A stretch of 29,884 bases of DNA, taken from the IMG/VR virus record IMGVR_UViG_3300000117_000153, positions 1 through 29,884 of that record; one strand, written 5' to 3'. The notes below the pieces were generated by a model, which worked only from the letters and a program-made list of their open reading frames with translations, was not told the DNA's origin and searched no databases. The position numbers and the translations under genes are program-made. Of the stretch, positions 15,821-23,023 are shown piece by piece (the first letter of the stretch is position 1; the number at the start of each line of letters is the position of its first letter). Source of the stretch: a virus.

Positions 15821-15922
15821 ATGAAAAGAAAAGAAAACAGATATTATACAACACTAAATTGTTCTATGAGTGAATTTTGTAATTGTATTGAATGTAAAGA
15901 AATGGATGGGATTGAACAATGA
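15821..15922 (+). CDS. 33-residue Cys-rich peptide
   Basis: The start ATG follows GGTGAT with the standard three-base spacing, and the stop overlaps the next ATG by four bases, so it fits the operon as a real gene despite its size. The peptide carries four cysteines: Cys14 and then FCNCIEC, enough for one metal site. Charged N-terminus MKRKENRYY. Function unknown; it could be a zinc-binding partner of the downstream protein. Confidence 0.6.
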   Translation: MKRKENRYYTTLNCSMSEFCNCIECKEMDGIEQ

Positions 15923-16596
15923 GTATGAATTATCAGCCTCCTAGTTTAATTGGTTCTACTAACGCATATGTTGAAGCCAATCCATTTTTACCTCCCAAAG
16001 AAATGGCTCGCGCACCGGGTTCTATAATGAAATATGAATTTAAAAGTAACAAGCCAAAAAAACAATTAAAAGAAATTATTGCTATTCTCAAACCTGAGAA
16101 AAAAACATTTTTAAAAATCCCATATAAGTTTGCATTTAATGTAAAAGATAGGTGTGTAGTATGTGGTACACAAAAGCGTTGGAATGCTTCTGATGCAACT
16201 AGACCACCGATACCTTTACATAAAGTTAGGAAGGGCTACCCAATGAGAGGTACTTATTGTGATAAGCATTCTCATATGCATAGGCAATATGAAATGTTAG
16301 AACAACAGATGCTTGCGGAGGAACATGGATTATCATTTAGTGCTTATGTACCTAGTATGAAATCACTAAATCCAATTGCAAGTGGGCCATTAACTACTTT
16401 GAAACAACAGGACATACAAAACTTATCAGCATTAGGATGGACTATAAAACCCCCACAAATGAATACAGAAACAAGAGAGGAAGAATTGTTTAGATTAATT
16501 GTAGAAAATAATGCACATAATGAAAGAGTTAAAAAATTATTAATAGAAGGAACACAAATACAAGAAAATAAGGAGGAAGACGAATGGGGTGGCTAG
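15919..16596 (+). CDS. Zinc-finger-like protein, unknown
   Basis: 225 residues. The ATGA overlap couples it to the Cys-rich peptide. A probable zinc site lies at about residues 79-120: CVVC, then YCDKHSHMH some 30 residues later, giving Cys4 or Cys3His ligands. The N-terminus is Pro-rich (NPFLPPKEMARAPG); the C-terminal 60 residues are helical and acidic (LIVENNAHNERVKKLLIE). No family recognised. It sits between the GTPase and a low-complexity protein. Confidence 0.7.
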   Translation: MSMNYQPPSLIGSTNAYVEANPFLPPKEMARAPGSIMKYEFKSNKPKKQLKEIIAILKPEKKTFLKIPYKFAFNVKDRCVVCGTQKRWNASDATRPPIPLHKVRKGYPMRGTYCDKHSHMHRQYEMLEQQMLAEEHGLSFSAYVPSMKSLNPIASGPLTTLKQQDIQNLSALGWTIKPPQMNTETREEELFRLIVENNAHNERVKKLLIEGTQIQENKEEDEWGG

Positions 16597-17297
16597 GTAC
16601 AAGTAATGGGTCGTTATCGAATCAGATAACACAAAACCAACAAACGCAATTTAAGTCAATGAATAATTTATTGACACTACAAGAAAATCATGTAGAAGAG
16701 TTCTTCTATTATCATGGTGAAGCATTTTTAACAGCATTTGAAAAATTGTTAGAAGATGTTACCCAAAGAGTATTAGGACAAATGCTACCACAATTAAAAT
16801 TTATTCAAGGTGCAGGTGGAGATTTAGAAGTACATCCTGATTCATTGAGAGAATATGAATCTATTACTGCTGAAAATATTACATTAGATTTGCAGAATAT
16901 TCTAGGTGCTGCACTTAATACCGAAGTTATTATGCAAAGAAAGATGGCAAAAGAACAATATTTAGAGTCTCAAGGATTTGCATCTAGTTCAGGTTCAATG
17001 GCACAAGGTAGTCCTCAAGGTATGAATCCTGCAATGGGTAATCCTCAAGGTATGAATCCTGCAAATATACATGGCGCACCTGCAATGGGTGGAATGAATC
17101 AACAAGTAATGCAACAACAAATGGCTATGAACAATGGTAGTGGTTATCCTATACCACCATCAGGTTATGACCAGTTTAATAATCCATATTGGATTGACCC
17201 ACAAACAGGTCAACCAACATATACACCACCTCAAAGTGGATTGGGGATAGCACAGGGAATTGGTAAAGCAGTTGCTTGGGCTAAATGGTTGGCGTAA
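16584..17297 (+). CDS. Protein with helical N-terminus and Gln/Met/Asn/Pro-rich C-terminus
   Basis: 237 residues; start nine bases after GGAGG, overlapping the previous gene by 13 bases. Residues 1-140 are helical (VEEFFYYHGEAFLTAFEKLL). Residues 140-225 are low-complexity with repeats of PQGMNPA and Gln-Met runs, including a direct DNA repeat at 17012-17064. The end is a short hydrophobic segment (IAQGIGKAVAWAKWLA), possibly membrane-interacting. It begins MGWLG, loosely like the MSW/MGW starts elsewhere. Function unknown; a virion or membrane-tethered linker is conceivable. Confidence 0.7.
   Translation: MGWLGTSNGSLSNQITQNQQTQFKSMNNLLTLQENHVEEFFYYHGEAFLTAFEKLLEDVTQRVLGQMLPQLKFIQGAGGDLEVHPDSLREYESITAENITLDLQNILGAALNTEVIMQRKMAKEQYLESQGFASSSGSMAQGSPQGMNPAMGNPQGMNPANIHGAPAMGGMNQQVMQQQMAMNNGSGYPIPPSGYDQFNNPYWIDPQTGQPTYTPPQSGLGIAQGIGKAVAWAKWLA
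17012..17064 (+). repeat. Two 23-bp direct repeats within a coding region
   Basis: The 23-base unit starting TCCTCAAGGTATGAATCCTG occurs at 17012-17034 and again at 17042-17064, 30 bases apart and in frame, encoding PQGMNPA twice. It looks like a recent tandem duplication in a low-complexity protein tail. Confidence 0.85.
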
Positions 17298-17310
17298 ATA
17301 TGGTGAGTAA

Positions 17311-19041
17311 ATGGCAGAAGCAGAACGAATATTTGTTGAAGATGATAATAGCCCGACTCAATCAGACATTATATTAGAACCTACATATTTAACGTATGGT
17401 CATGTTAGGCTTATGGAAAATGTAAAATTATATGAGCATTTAGTTACTTATATTTTTCATGAAATACAGCCTAATAATCCTAGAATGAATAATCTAGATG
17501 ACCTTGTTTATGATGCATTAAATAAAAAAAAGTTTGATAATTTAGATATTAATAGTTCAGAAATTGATTTAAGTAATGAAAATAGACCATATTATTCTCA
17601 TGAATCATATGGAATGTATATGGATAGGTTTCTAACTGTAATACAACAACAAAATTTAATATCTTTGATTAATGATTTAAAGAAAAGAAATCTTTTAAAT
17701 GAATCAACTATTTTTAGTGATATTACTAAAAAAAGAATGGATGATATTAAATTTAAAGTAAAAGATTTAGAGAATAAAGCCAAAGTAGATAGAGTTATCA
17801 ACTATACTTTAGAAGTAGAAGGTAGTGATAATAGTACATTAGATGCATTTCTTTCAGGAAAACCTATGTTGAGTTCTAATCTAAGTGACTATGTTAATAG
17901 TGGTAATAGCGGTATTATATTTGATTCTGAAAAATACATAGAAAAAATGTTAAAAGATGCAAAGATAATGGATAGAAAAGGCAATTTAAAGTCAGGTAAA
18001 AGAAAATCATTTAAGAGAACAGTAAAGGTAAAAGTAGGTACTATATTTGATGCTAAAAATATACAAGAAAGAGGCATTCGGGATTCTAAAAAAGTTACAG
18101 GAAAATCAGGTATTATTTACGCAATGCGTGTAGAAGTTAATGAAGATGGTGATGATGAATATATTTTCTACGGTTTAGGAGAAGATAAAAGTTTTACAGA
18201 TTTTGCAGAAGCAAAGTCATATTTTGAATCTTTTACTATGGAAGATATATCTTTAGATTTAAATAAACCTGTAACTAATCCTATAAAAGATGCAATCATG
18301 AGTTTTGTTCAGCCTGAAAATGGTAAATTAAAAACAGGTAGTTTAGATATTACATATAAAAAGATGAAATTAAATAAATCTGATATAGCAGCAATAACTG
18401 GTGATTATAGTAGTGGTGAAGCAAAAGATACTGCTAAAGATTTGGTAGAGGCATCTAGAGATAGAAAAAAAGTATTAGAAGCAGAAAAATCAATTAGAGA
18501 TAAAGCAAATGCTTCTGTATCAATTGATGAACAAAATAGATTAGTTATTGAGTCCGATGAGGGAGATGAAGATGTTACTGATATAAGTTCTGAAAGAGAT
18601 ATTTTAGAAGATATTGTAGAAACATATGGGGCAAGTTTTGTTGATGCTGCTATAAATAAAGAACCTCAAGAATTTTTAGCATGGTATAATACACCTAGAC
18701 AAAAAAGAATTGTATCAGCAAGAAGAGAAGATGGGACAAATGCTCTTGGAACAAAAGAAATTACAGATGCAGGTAGATTAAAAATAACTAGTAATGTATT
18801 TCCTGTAATAAAGATAGATGAAATAGCAAAAGAATATTTAAGTGAGTATAATTTTAATGTTAATAAAACATTTTTATCTCCTGAACGTAGGGGTAAAAGA
18901 ATGACAGAACGTGGTGGGTCAAAAACAATATCATCAGAAAAAGATGGTTCAACGGGGGACTACCAATTGAAAGATGTAGGAACAATTAATAGACTAAAGG
19001 CGACATACAGAAGTTTAGAACGGATGGTGGATAGGTTTTGA
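17311..19041 (+). CDS. Large hypothetical structural-region protein (576 residues)
   Basis: Start three bases after GGTGAG. Soluble, charged, with mixed helices and strands and no motif I recognise. Residues about 225-320 hold a beta-rich stretch (RTVKVKVGTIFDAKNI, then GIIYAMRVEVNEDG); residues about 385-440 are charged and helical; the C-terminus is basic and probably flexible (ERRGKRMTERGGSKT). It lies 15 bases before the head-tail connector. A neck or minor head protein is possible; nothing confirms it. Confidence 0.72.
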   Translation: MAEAERIFVEDDNSPTQSDIILEPTYLTYGHVRLMENVKLYEHLVTYIFHEIQPNNPRMNNLDDLVYDALNKKKFDNLDINSSEIDLSNENRPYYSHESYGMYMDRFLTVIQQQNLISLINDLKKRNLLNESTIFSDITKKRMDDIKFKVKDLENKAKVDRVINYTLEVEGSDNSTLDAFLSGKPMLSSNLSDYVNSGNSGIIFDSEKYIEKMLKDAKIMDRKGNLKSGKRKSFKRTVKVKVGTIFDAKNIQERGIRDSKKVTGKSGIIYAMRVEVNEDGDDEYIFYGLGEDKSFTDFAEAKSYFESFTMEDISLDLNKPVTNPIKDAIMSFVQPENGKLKTGSLDITYKKMKLNKSDIAAITGDYSSGEAKDTAKDLVEASRDRKKVLEAEKSIRDKANASVSIDEQNRLVIESDEGDEDVTDISSERDILEDIVETYGASFVDAAINKEPQEFLAWYNTPRQKRIVSARREDGTNALGTKEITDAGRLKITSNVFPVIKIDEIAKEYLSEYNFNVNKTFLSPERRGKRMTERGGSKTISSEKDGSTGDYQLKDVGTINRLKATYRSLERMVDRF

Positions 19042-19056
19042 TTTGGGGTGAATTAA

Positions 19057-20127
19057 ATGAGTAAAGCATCATCACCAAGTGATTTCACCAATATTGATGT
19101 GAATTATAATATAGGTTTTGGGTATTATACAACACATACTGATATTTCTAACTTATTACAAATTAGTGCGTTTACGGATGGTACGACTCCTACAAGAGCA
19201 GAAGTAGGTAAAATAATTAAAAGAGTTGAAGATAAGATAGATGATAAAGTAGGTCATCCTTTTAGACCAATAATATACAGAGATGAAGTACATAATTTTG
19301 AGTTCTTTAGACATGCTCAGTATCCGATACAACCATACAAAGACTATGTGGGTTTTATACAATTAGAAAGACCTAAAATAATGAAAATAGTTAGATTAGA
19401 AGTTTGGCAAGGTAATAGTTATGTTGATTTGGCTTCTGCTACTGCTTCTTATTCTCCACCTGCAACAGGTTCAGGATATAATTTAACATTAGGAGTAGGT
19501 AATTTTTCATTTGTATTAACAGAAGGTGTTCATTTCTTTGGTTCATTTGGTAAAAAGACTACTGCTAGTCAAGTAGCAGATGCAATTAATGAAGTATTTC
19601 CACAACAAACTGCACAATTTACAGGTGAGACTGCGGCTAAATCTAAAACTGCTACTAGTGGTGGATTAACTAGAAACATATCTGATTTCTTTTATGCATC
19701 TACTGATACAGAAGACAGCAGTAAAGTGATTATATCTTCCCTTTTACCGGGGGATGATGGTTCAGATTGTACTATAACTGCTAGTGCAGGTTCTAAAACA
19801 AACTTTACAGACAATCAAGACCAAAGACGATTAGGTGATTATTGGACTATTAACAGTGAGGGTAAAATATTCTTTTTGAAAAATTATCCTTATGTTCAAA
19901 ATCATTCTTGTAGAATAACTTATGTTAGTGGAGATAGAAGAGTACCCGGAGTTATACATGATGCCGCAACTAAATTGGTTGCTGCTGAAATAATAAGACA
20001 TGATGATAATTCAATATTAATTGCTGAAACAGGTTCTAATATTGACTTAAAAACTAAGCATGATATATTAGTAAAAGAAGCAATGGAAACTCTAGATGGT
20101 AAGAAAATAGTAATTTATAGTTTGTGA
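19057..20127 (+). CDS. Probable head-tail connector with a central insert
   Basis: 356 residues; GGGGTGA precedes the start. The ends resemble gp6/gp15-type head-tail connectors: DISNLLQISAFTDG with EVGKIIKRVEDKIDDKVGHP at the N-terminus and a helical C-terminus (VIHDAATKLVAAEIIRHDD). The middle 150 residues form an insert with strands and the pattern KTTASQVADAINEVFPQQ followed by SSKVIISSLLPGDDGSDCTI, which recalls the IN-motif fold of flagellar hook-type proteins. Standard connectors are near 100 residues, so the insert is the odd part. Position between the head block and tail terminator supports the call. Confidence 0.6.
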   Translation: MSKASSPSDFTNIDVNYNIGFGYYTTHTDISNLLQISAFTDGTTPTRAEVGKIIKRVEDKIDDKVGHPFRPIIYRDEVHNFEFFRHAQYPIQPYKDYVGFIQLERPKIMKIVRLEVWQGNSYVDLASATASYSPPATGSGYNLTLGVGNFSFVLTEGVHFFGSFGKKTTASQVADAINEVFPQQTAQFTGETAAKSKTATSGGLTRNISDFFYASTDTEDSSKVIISSLLPGDDGSDCTITASAGSKTNFTDNQDQRRLGDYWTINSEGKIFFLKNYPYVQNHSCRITYVSGDRRVPGVIHDAATKLVAAEIIRHDDNSILIAETGSNIDLKTKHDILVKEAMETLDGKKIVIYSL

Positions 20128-20131
20128 TATT

Positions 20132-20329
20132 ATGAAAAAATTGATGGCTAGATTTAATGAGATTTTGGAAATCCAAAAACAGAGAAATCTTTTGTTAAAA
20201 GAGATAGAAGATGATTTGGGTTTTGATATGAGTTTTTCAGAAGAAGATACTTTAAAAAATGCTATGGATATATTTCAAAAAGAGTTAGAGAAAGAAATTA
20301 CTAAAGAGGTTTCATCATGGATGAAGTGA
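20132..20329 (+). CDS. Small coiled-coil protein, unknown
   Basis: 65 residues. The previous stop forms part of a GTGAT site three bases before this ATG. Mostly helical and charged (EIQKQRNLLLKEIEDDLGF; IFQKELEKEITKEVSSWMK). It overlaps the next gene by 13 bases. No family recognised; a small neck-assembly factor is plausible from position only. Confidence 0.65.
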   Translation: MKKLMARFNEILEIQKQRNLLLKEIEDDLGFDMSFSEEDTLKNAMDIFQKELEKEITKEVSSWMK

Positions 20330-20844
20330 CATTCATTATCACATTATTACAAGATAGATGGAGTTCTGCTATTACTGCATTGCGAAGTGCGGGTGCTATA
20401 TCTTCAGCCCATATGGAGACTCCAAGATTTATTGATGTTCGGTCTGTTGCTCCCAATGAAGGAAGAAGAGTTGATATTGATTCTCAATCAGTAATAGTTG
20501 TTTTTGAAGATAGTAATAGTACAGATTACCCTACCATAGATTATTCTGTTAGAAATGAAACATATACATTTACTTTACATTTGAGAGTATTACATCGTAG
20601 GAATTTTGCTGAGTTAACGACTTCTAGAGAAAGATTACAGCAATTATATAAAACTGCACGATATATTATAGAGACTAATGGGCTTCGACCAACAGTGTAT
20701 GTGGGTGGTGGAACATCGGGAACAGTAGCAGAAAGTGCAGAGTTGATTAAACTAACAGGAAGAAGCGAAGCCAATGATAGAGGAAAAAGGTTATTAGGAT
20801 ACAAACTCTCCATTGAGTTAAAGCGGTTCGCTAGAAGCATCTAA
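20317..20844 (+). CDS. Probable tail terminator / tail completion protein
   Basis: 175 residues. The opening ITLLQDRWSSAITAL, a central beta stretch (SQSVIVVFEDSN, then YTFTLHLRVLHRR) and helix RERLQQLYKTARYIIE fit the alpha/beta tail terminator fold that caps the tail tube and joins the head. It lies immediately before the tail tube gene, the standard place. The exact start is uncertain because the ATG at 20317 lies inside the preceding gene, without a clear ribosome-binding site. Confidence 0.6.
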   Translation: MDEVTFIITLLQDRWSSAITALRSAGAISSAHMETPRFIDVRSVAPNEGRRVDIDSQSVIVVFEDSNSTDYPTIDYSVRNETYTFTLHLRVLHRRNFAELTTSRERLQQLYKTARYIIETNGLRPTVYVGGGTSGTVAESAELIKLTGRSEANDRGKRLLGYKLSIELKRFARSI

Positions 20845-20855
20845 GGTGATAAAAA

Positions 20856-22307
20856 ATGAGTAATGAAGTATATGTCGGTAGTGGCACACAAGCAACAATG
20901 ATACCTGAATGCAATATCGTACTAGGTACTGCGTGTACATACGCAGCAAAAGTAATTTCAACTATTGATACTACAATAAAACTAGTTCCTAATTTATATG
21001 TTGGATGTGAAGTTAAATTAGTAGAAGGTAGTGATACTGAATATCATACTATAATAGAAAATGATGCTACTTCAATTACTGTTGATTCAAGTATTGGGTC
21101 TGCATTAGCATCAGGTAGTATAACTGCAACAATCCAAAAGTTTGGCGCACCTGCACCTACTTCACAGTTTGTCCGAGCAAGTGCTAATAGACACGCTCTA
21201 TTATCAGACAATTGGTTAGGTCTAGTTAATGAGTTCACGCCTCCTAATGTTGAAGTTGAAATGAAACAACTTAACCTAGCAGTTTCAGGTACACGAAACT
21301 TTGCACATCAATACAAAGGTGCAGAAACAGTTAGTGGTGGTTCTTTAGATATATCAATGAATAATGGTTCTTGGCTATACTATGCTCTAGGTAAGATTGA
21401 TGCGGTAACACATGATGCAACTGATACTGCTATGAATAGTGATAGTACAATTGTTACTGTTGGTGATAATAGTACCAAGTTCTTTAGAGTGATTGGTGGT
21501 AATGAATATCCTCCATCTGCTCATGGAAACAGTACATTAAAAAATATTGACCCCGCAAAAACAATAGCATACACATTTAAAGAATTAAATGGTCAAGAAT
21601 TACCTTCGTTTGCTTTAGATGTAAGTTATAATAAAGCATCTAACACCAATAGACTTGTTGTAGATGATGGTGGAGCATCTATGTATTCAAGAATATTTAC
21701 AGGATGTCAGGTTAATACTATGACACTAAATTTTGAAGAAAGCCAAGAATTAAAAACTTCTCTTGAATTAGTAACTCGAAGGGCTTTTGATGCACCTACT
21801 GATTATGTTCCTCATAGAGCCGAAGAAGGAGCAACAGGGTTATTCAATTATGACGCTTCAACAACTACACCATATATGTATTCTGATGGTTCTATAACAT
21901 TATTCGGTCAGACTTATGCTAGGGTTAAATCAGGTTCATTAACTATTAATAATAACTTTACTCAGCAGAGATTTATTGGTAATACTAATAGACAAATAAT
22001 GAATGCTCATATACCTGCTCAAAGGACATATGAATTATCATTAACACTATTAATTACTGATACTGCAATATGGAAAGAATTGAGAGAACAAGAAGAATAT
22101 GATACAGATGCAGGAACAATCAAATTAAGATTTGAAAAATCTACTAATGATTTCATAGAGATAGAATTAGATGATTATATCATTCAAAGTGTAAATGTAC
22201 CTTTCCCTAGTGATAAAGGGCCAATAGAGGTAGAAGCAACTATATCTGCTAGAAAACTATCTGATTGTAAATACACAGGTAAATGGGTTATTATAAACGA
22301 TGATTGA
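20856..22307 (+). CDS. Major tail tube protein
   Basis: 483 residues; GGTGATAAAAA precedes the ATG. Beta-rich and Ser/Thr/Asn-rich throughout, with an N-terminal surface of repeats of short strands and a C-terminal block (RTYELSLTLLITDTAIWKEL, then GTIKLRFEKSTNDFIEIELD and PIEVEATISARKL) that resembles tail tube proteins. It is long for the family (often 150-250), so added domains are likely. No sheath gene follows, which supports a non-contractile tail. A strong hairpin and a promoter-like element follow, so this gene may end a transcript. Confidence 0.75.
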   Translation: MSNEVYVGSGTQATMIPECNIVLGTACTYAAKVISTIDTTIKLVPNLYVGCEVKLVEGSDTEYHTIIENDATSITVDSSIGSALASGSITATIQKFGAPAPTSQFVRASANRHALLSDNWLGLVNEFTPPNVEVEMKQLNLAVSGTRNFAHQYKGAETVSGGSLDISMNNGSWLYYALGKIDAVTHDATDTAMNSDSTIVTVGDNSTKFFRVIGGNEYPPSAHGNSTLKNIDPAKTIAYTFKELNGQELPSFALDVSYNKASNTNRLVVDDGGASMYSRIFTGCQVNTMTLNFEESQELKTSLELVTRRAFDAPTDYVPHRAEEGATGLFNYDASTTTPYMYSDGSITLFGQTYARVKSGSLTINNNFTQQRFIGNTNRQIMNAHIPAQRTYELSLTLLITDTAIWKELREQEEYDTDAGTIKLRFEKSTNDFIEIELDDYIIQSVNVPFPSDKGPIEVEATISARKLSDCKYTGKWVIINDD

Positions 22308-22321
22308 TAGAGGTATTTACA

Positions 22322-22354
22322 TGGTGGGGGCGGCTGCAATTACTACCCCCACCA
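22322..22354 (+). terminator. GC-rich hairpin after the tail tube gene, possible terminator
   Basis: TGGTGGGGG (22322-22330) pairs perfectly with CCCCCACCA (22346-22354): nine pairs and a 15-base loop, strikingly GC-rich in AT-rich surroundings, followed by CCTTTCT. It lies 14 bases after the tail tube stop. It could slow or end transcription, or protect the mRNA 3' end; archaeal termination usually needs only T-runs, so the hairpin role is inferred. Confidence 0.6.
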
Positions 22355-22380
22355 CCTTTCTAATTATGGAGGCATAAATA

Positions 22381-22402
22381 GAAAAAAGTAGTATATTATA
22401 TT
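22381..22402 (+). promoter_or_regulatory. Possible archaeal BRE/TATA promoter for the late tail genes
   Basis: GAAAAAAG followed by GTATATTATATT resembles BRE plus TATA box. Transcription would start near 22421-22427, giving a leader of about 25 bases before ATG 22450. It lies just after the terminator-like hairpin, in the longest non-coding gap of the window (142 bases). Confidence 0.4.
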
Positions 22403-22447
22403 CCACTAACAGTCGTTTGTTTGTTTGTTAGTTTATTGAAGGTGGAA
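22401..22447 (+). promoter_or_regulatory. Hairpin that includes the chaperone gene ribosome-binding site
   Basis: TTCCAC (22401-22406) pairs with GTGGAA (22442-22447), and the adjoining TAACA (22407-22411) pairs with TGTTA (22426-22430), with an 11-base bulge on the right side and a TTTG-repeat loop. The right arm contains most of the GGTGG ribosome-binding site (22441-22445). If transcribed from upstream it could limit chaperone translation. Confidence 0.4.
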
Positions 22448-22449
22448 AA

Positions 22450-22815
22450 ATGGAAAAGAAAGTAATTAGTGATAAGAGTAAATTGTTTGCAGCCGTAAAT
22501 ACTGAATGCCATCATTTGAGGGTAGAACCCGATTCTGATGAATACCTAATGGTTTGGGTTAAAGAACCAACTTGGTTACAGGTGGAACAAGCCTTATCAA
22601 CCGTGATGGATATTGATTCATCAACCAATTCATTTGGTTTAGATTTAAATAAAATGTATAGGTTTATGGTTGAAAATTTTGTTGAGAAAACTGAACCTAG
22701 TTTAAGTGCATTAGAATTATTGCGTTTAAGTCCGTATGTAGGTACACAATTAAAAGAAGTGTTACCTAACCCCTTTACAGATATGATGGGGGATGATACG
22801 GGAAACGAAAGTTGA
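22450..22815 (+). CDS. Tail assembly chaperone, short (G-like) product
   Basis: 121 residues; ATG five bases after GGTGG. It lies between tail tube and tape measure, the fixed place of tail assembly chaperones, and has the family's small helical, acidic make-up (LFAAVNTECHHLRVEPDSD; SALELLRLSPYVGTQL). Its last codons contain the in-frame heptamer G GGA AAC, a canonical -1 slip site, just before the stop. The chaperone would coat the tape measure during tail assembly. A minority of ribosomes should shift to make the longer fusion described at 22806-23018. Confidence 0.8.
   Translation: MEKKVISDKSKLFAAVNTECHHLRVEPDSDEYLMVWVKEPTWLQVEQALSTVMDIDSSTNSFGLDLNKMYRFMVENFVEKTEPSLSALELLRLSPYVGTQLKEVLPNPFTDMMGDDTGNES
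22800..22806 (+). promoter_or_regulatory. Programmed -1 ribosomal frameshift site GGGAAAC
   Basis: The heptamer GGGAAAC is in the exact zero-frame phase G GGA AAC, required for tandem slippage. It lies three codons before the UGA at 22813-22815. Slippage gives GGG AAA then CGA and continues in the frame of the downstream part. A 5-pair hairpin GGTGG/CCACC (22833-22849) lies further downstream, farther than is usual for a stimulator. Confidence 0.8.
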
Positions 22816-23018
22816 TTCGTAAAGCATTAAAGGGTGGTAGTGTTCCACCATATATTGCATCACGAATAATGATATATACTTATTCAACAACTTTTAGTGT
22901 TAGTCCTTTAGAGGCTTATCATACTCCCGCAACTTTAGTATCGCAGATGTTAGAGATACATGGTGAAGTTAAAAGAATAGAATCAGAAGAATTTAATAAA
23001 GCAAAGAAGGGAAGGTGA
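22806..23018 (+). CDS. Tail assembly chaperone, frameshift-accessed (T-like) domain
   Basis: 70 codons in the -1 frame relative to the upstream gene. They would be read after slippage at GGGAAAC, giving a fusion of about 189 residues. The alternative, a free start at TTG 22812, has no good ribosome-binding site. The sequence (PPYIASRIMIYTYSTTFSVS, then EAYHTPATLVSQMLEIHGEV) resembles the C-terminal T parts of phage G-GT pairs, which recruit tail tube protein to the tape measure. The stop overlaps the ribosome-binding site of the tape measure gene. Confidence 0.75.
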   Translation, partial: RKLIRKALKGGSVPPYIASRIMIYTYSTTFSVSPLEAYHTPATLVSQMLEIHGEVKRIESEEFNKAKKGR

Positions 23019-23023
23019 TTTTT

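Noticed and set aside
20856-22307. Contractile tail sheath protein
   Set aside because: The protein reads as a beta-rich tube protein and no separate second large sheath gene lies beside it; gene order fits a non-contractile tail. A short unseen sheath elsewhere cannot be excluded.
22833-22849. GGTGG/CCACC hairpin as the frameshift stimulator
   Set aside because: It starts 26 bases after the slip site, much farther than the usual 5-9 bases, and has only five pairs; the slip site stands without it.
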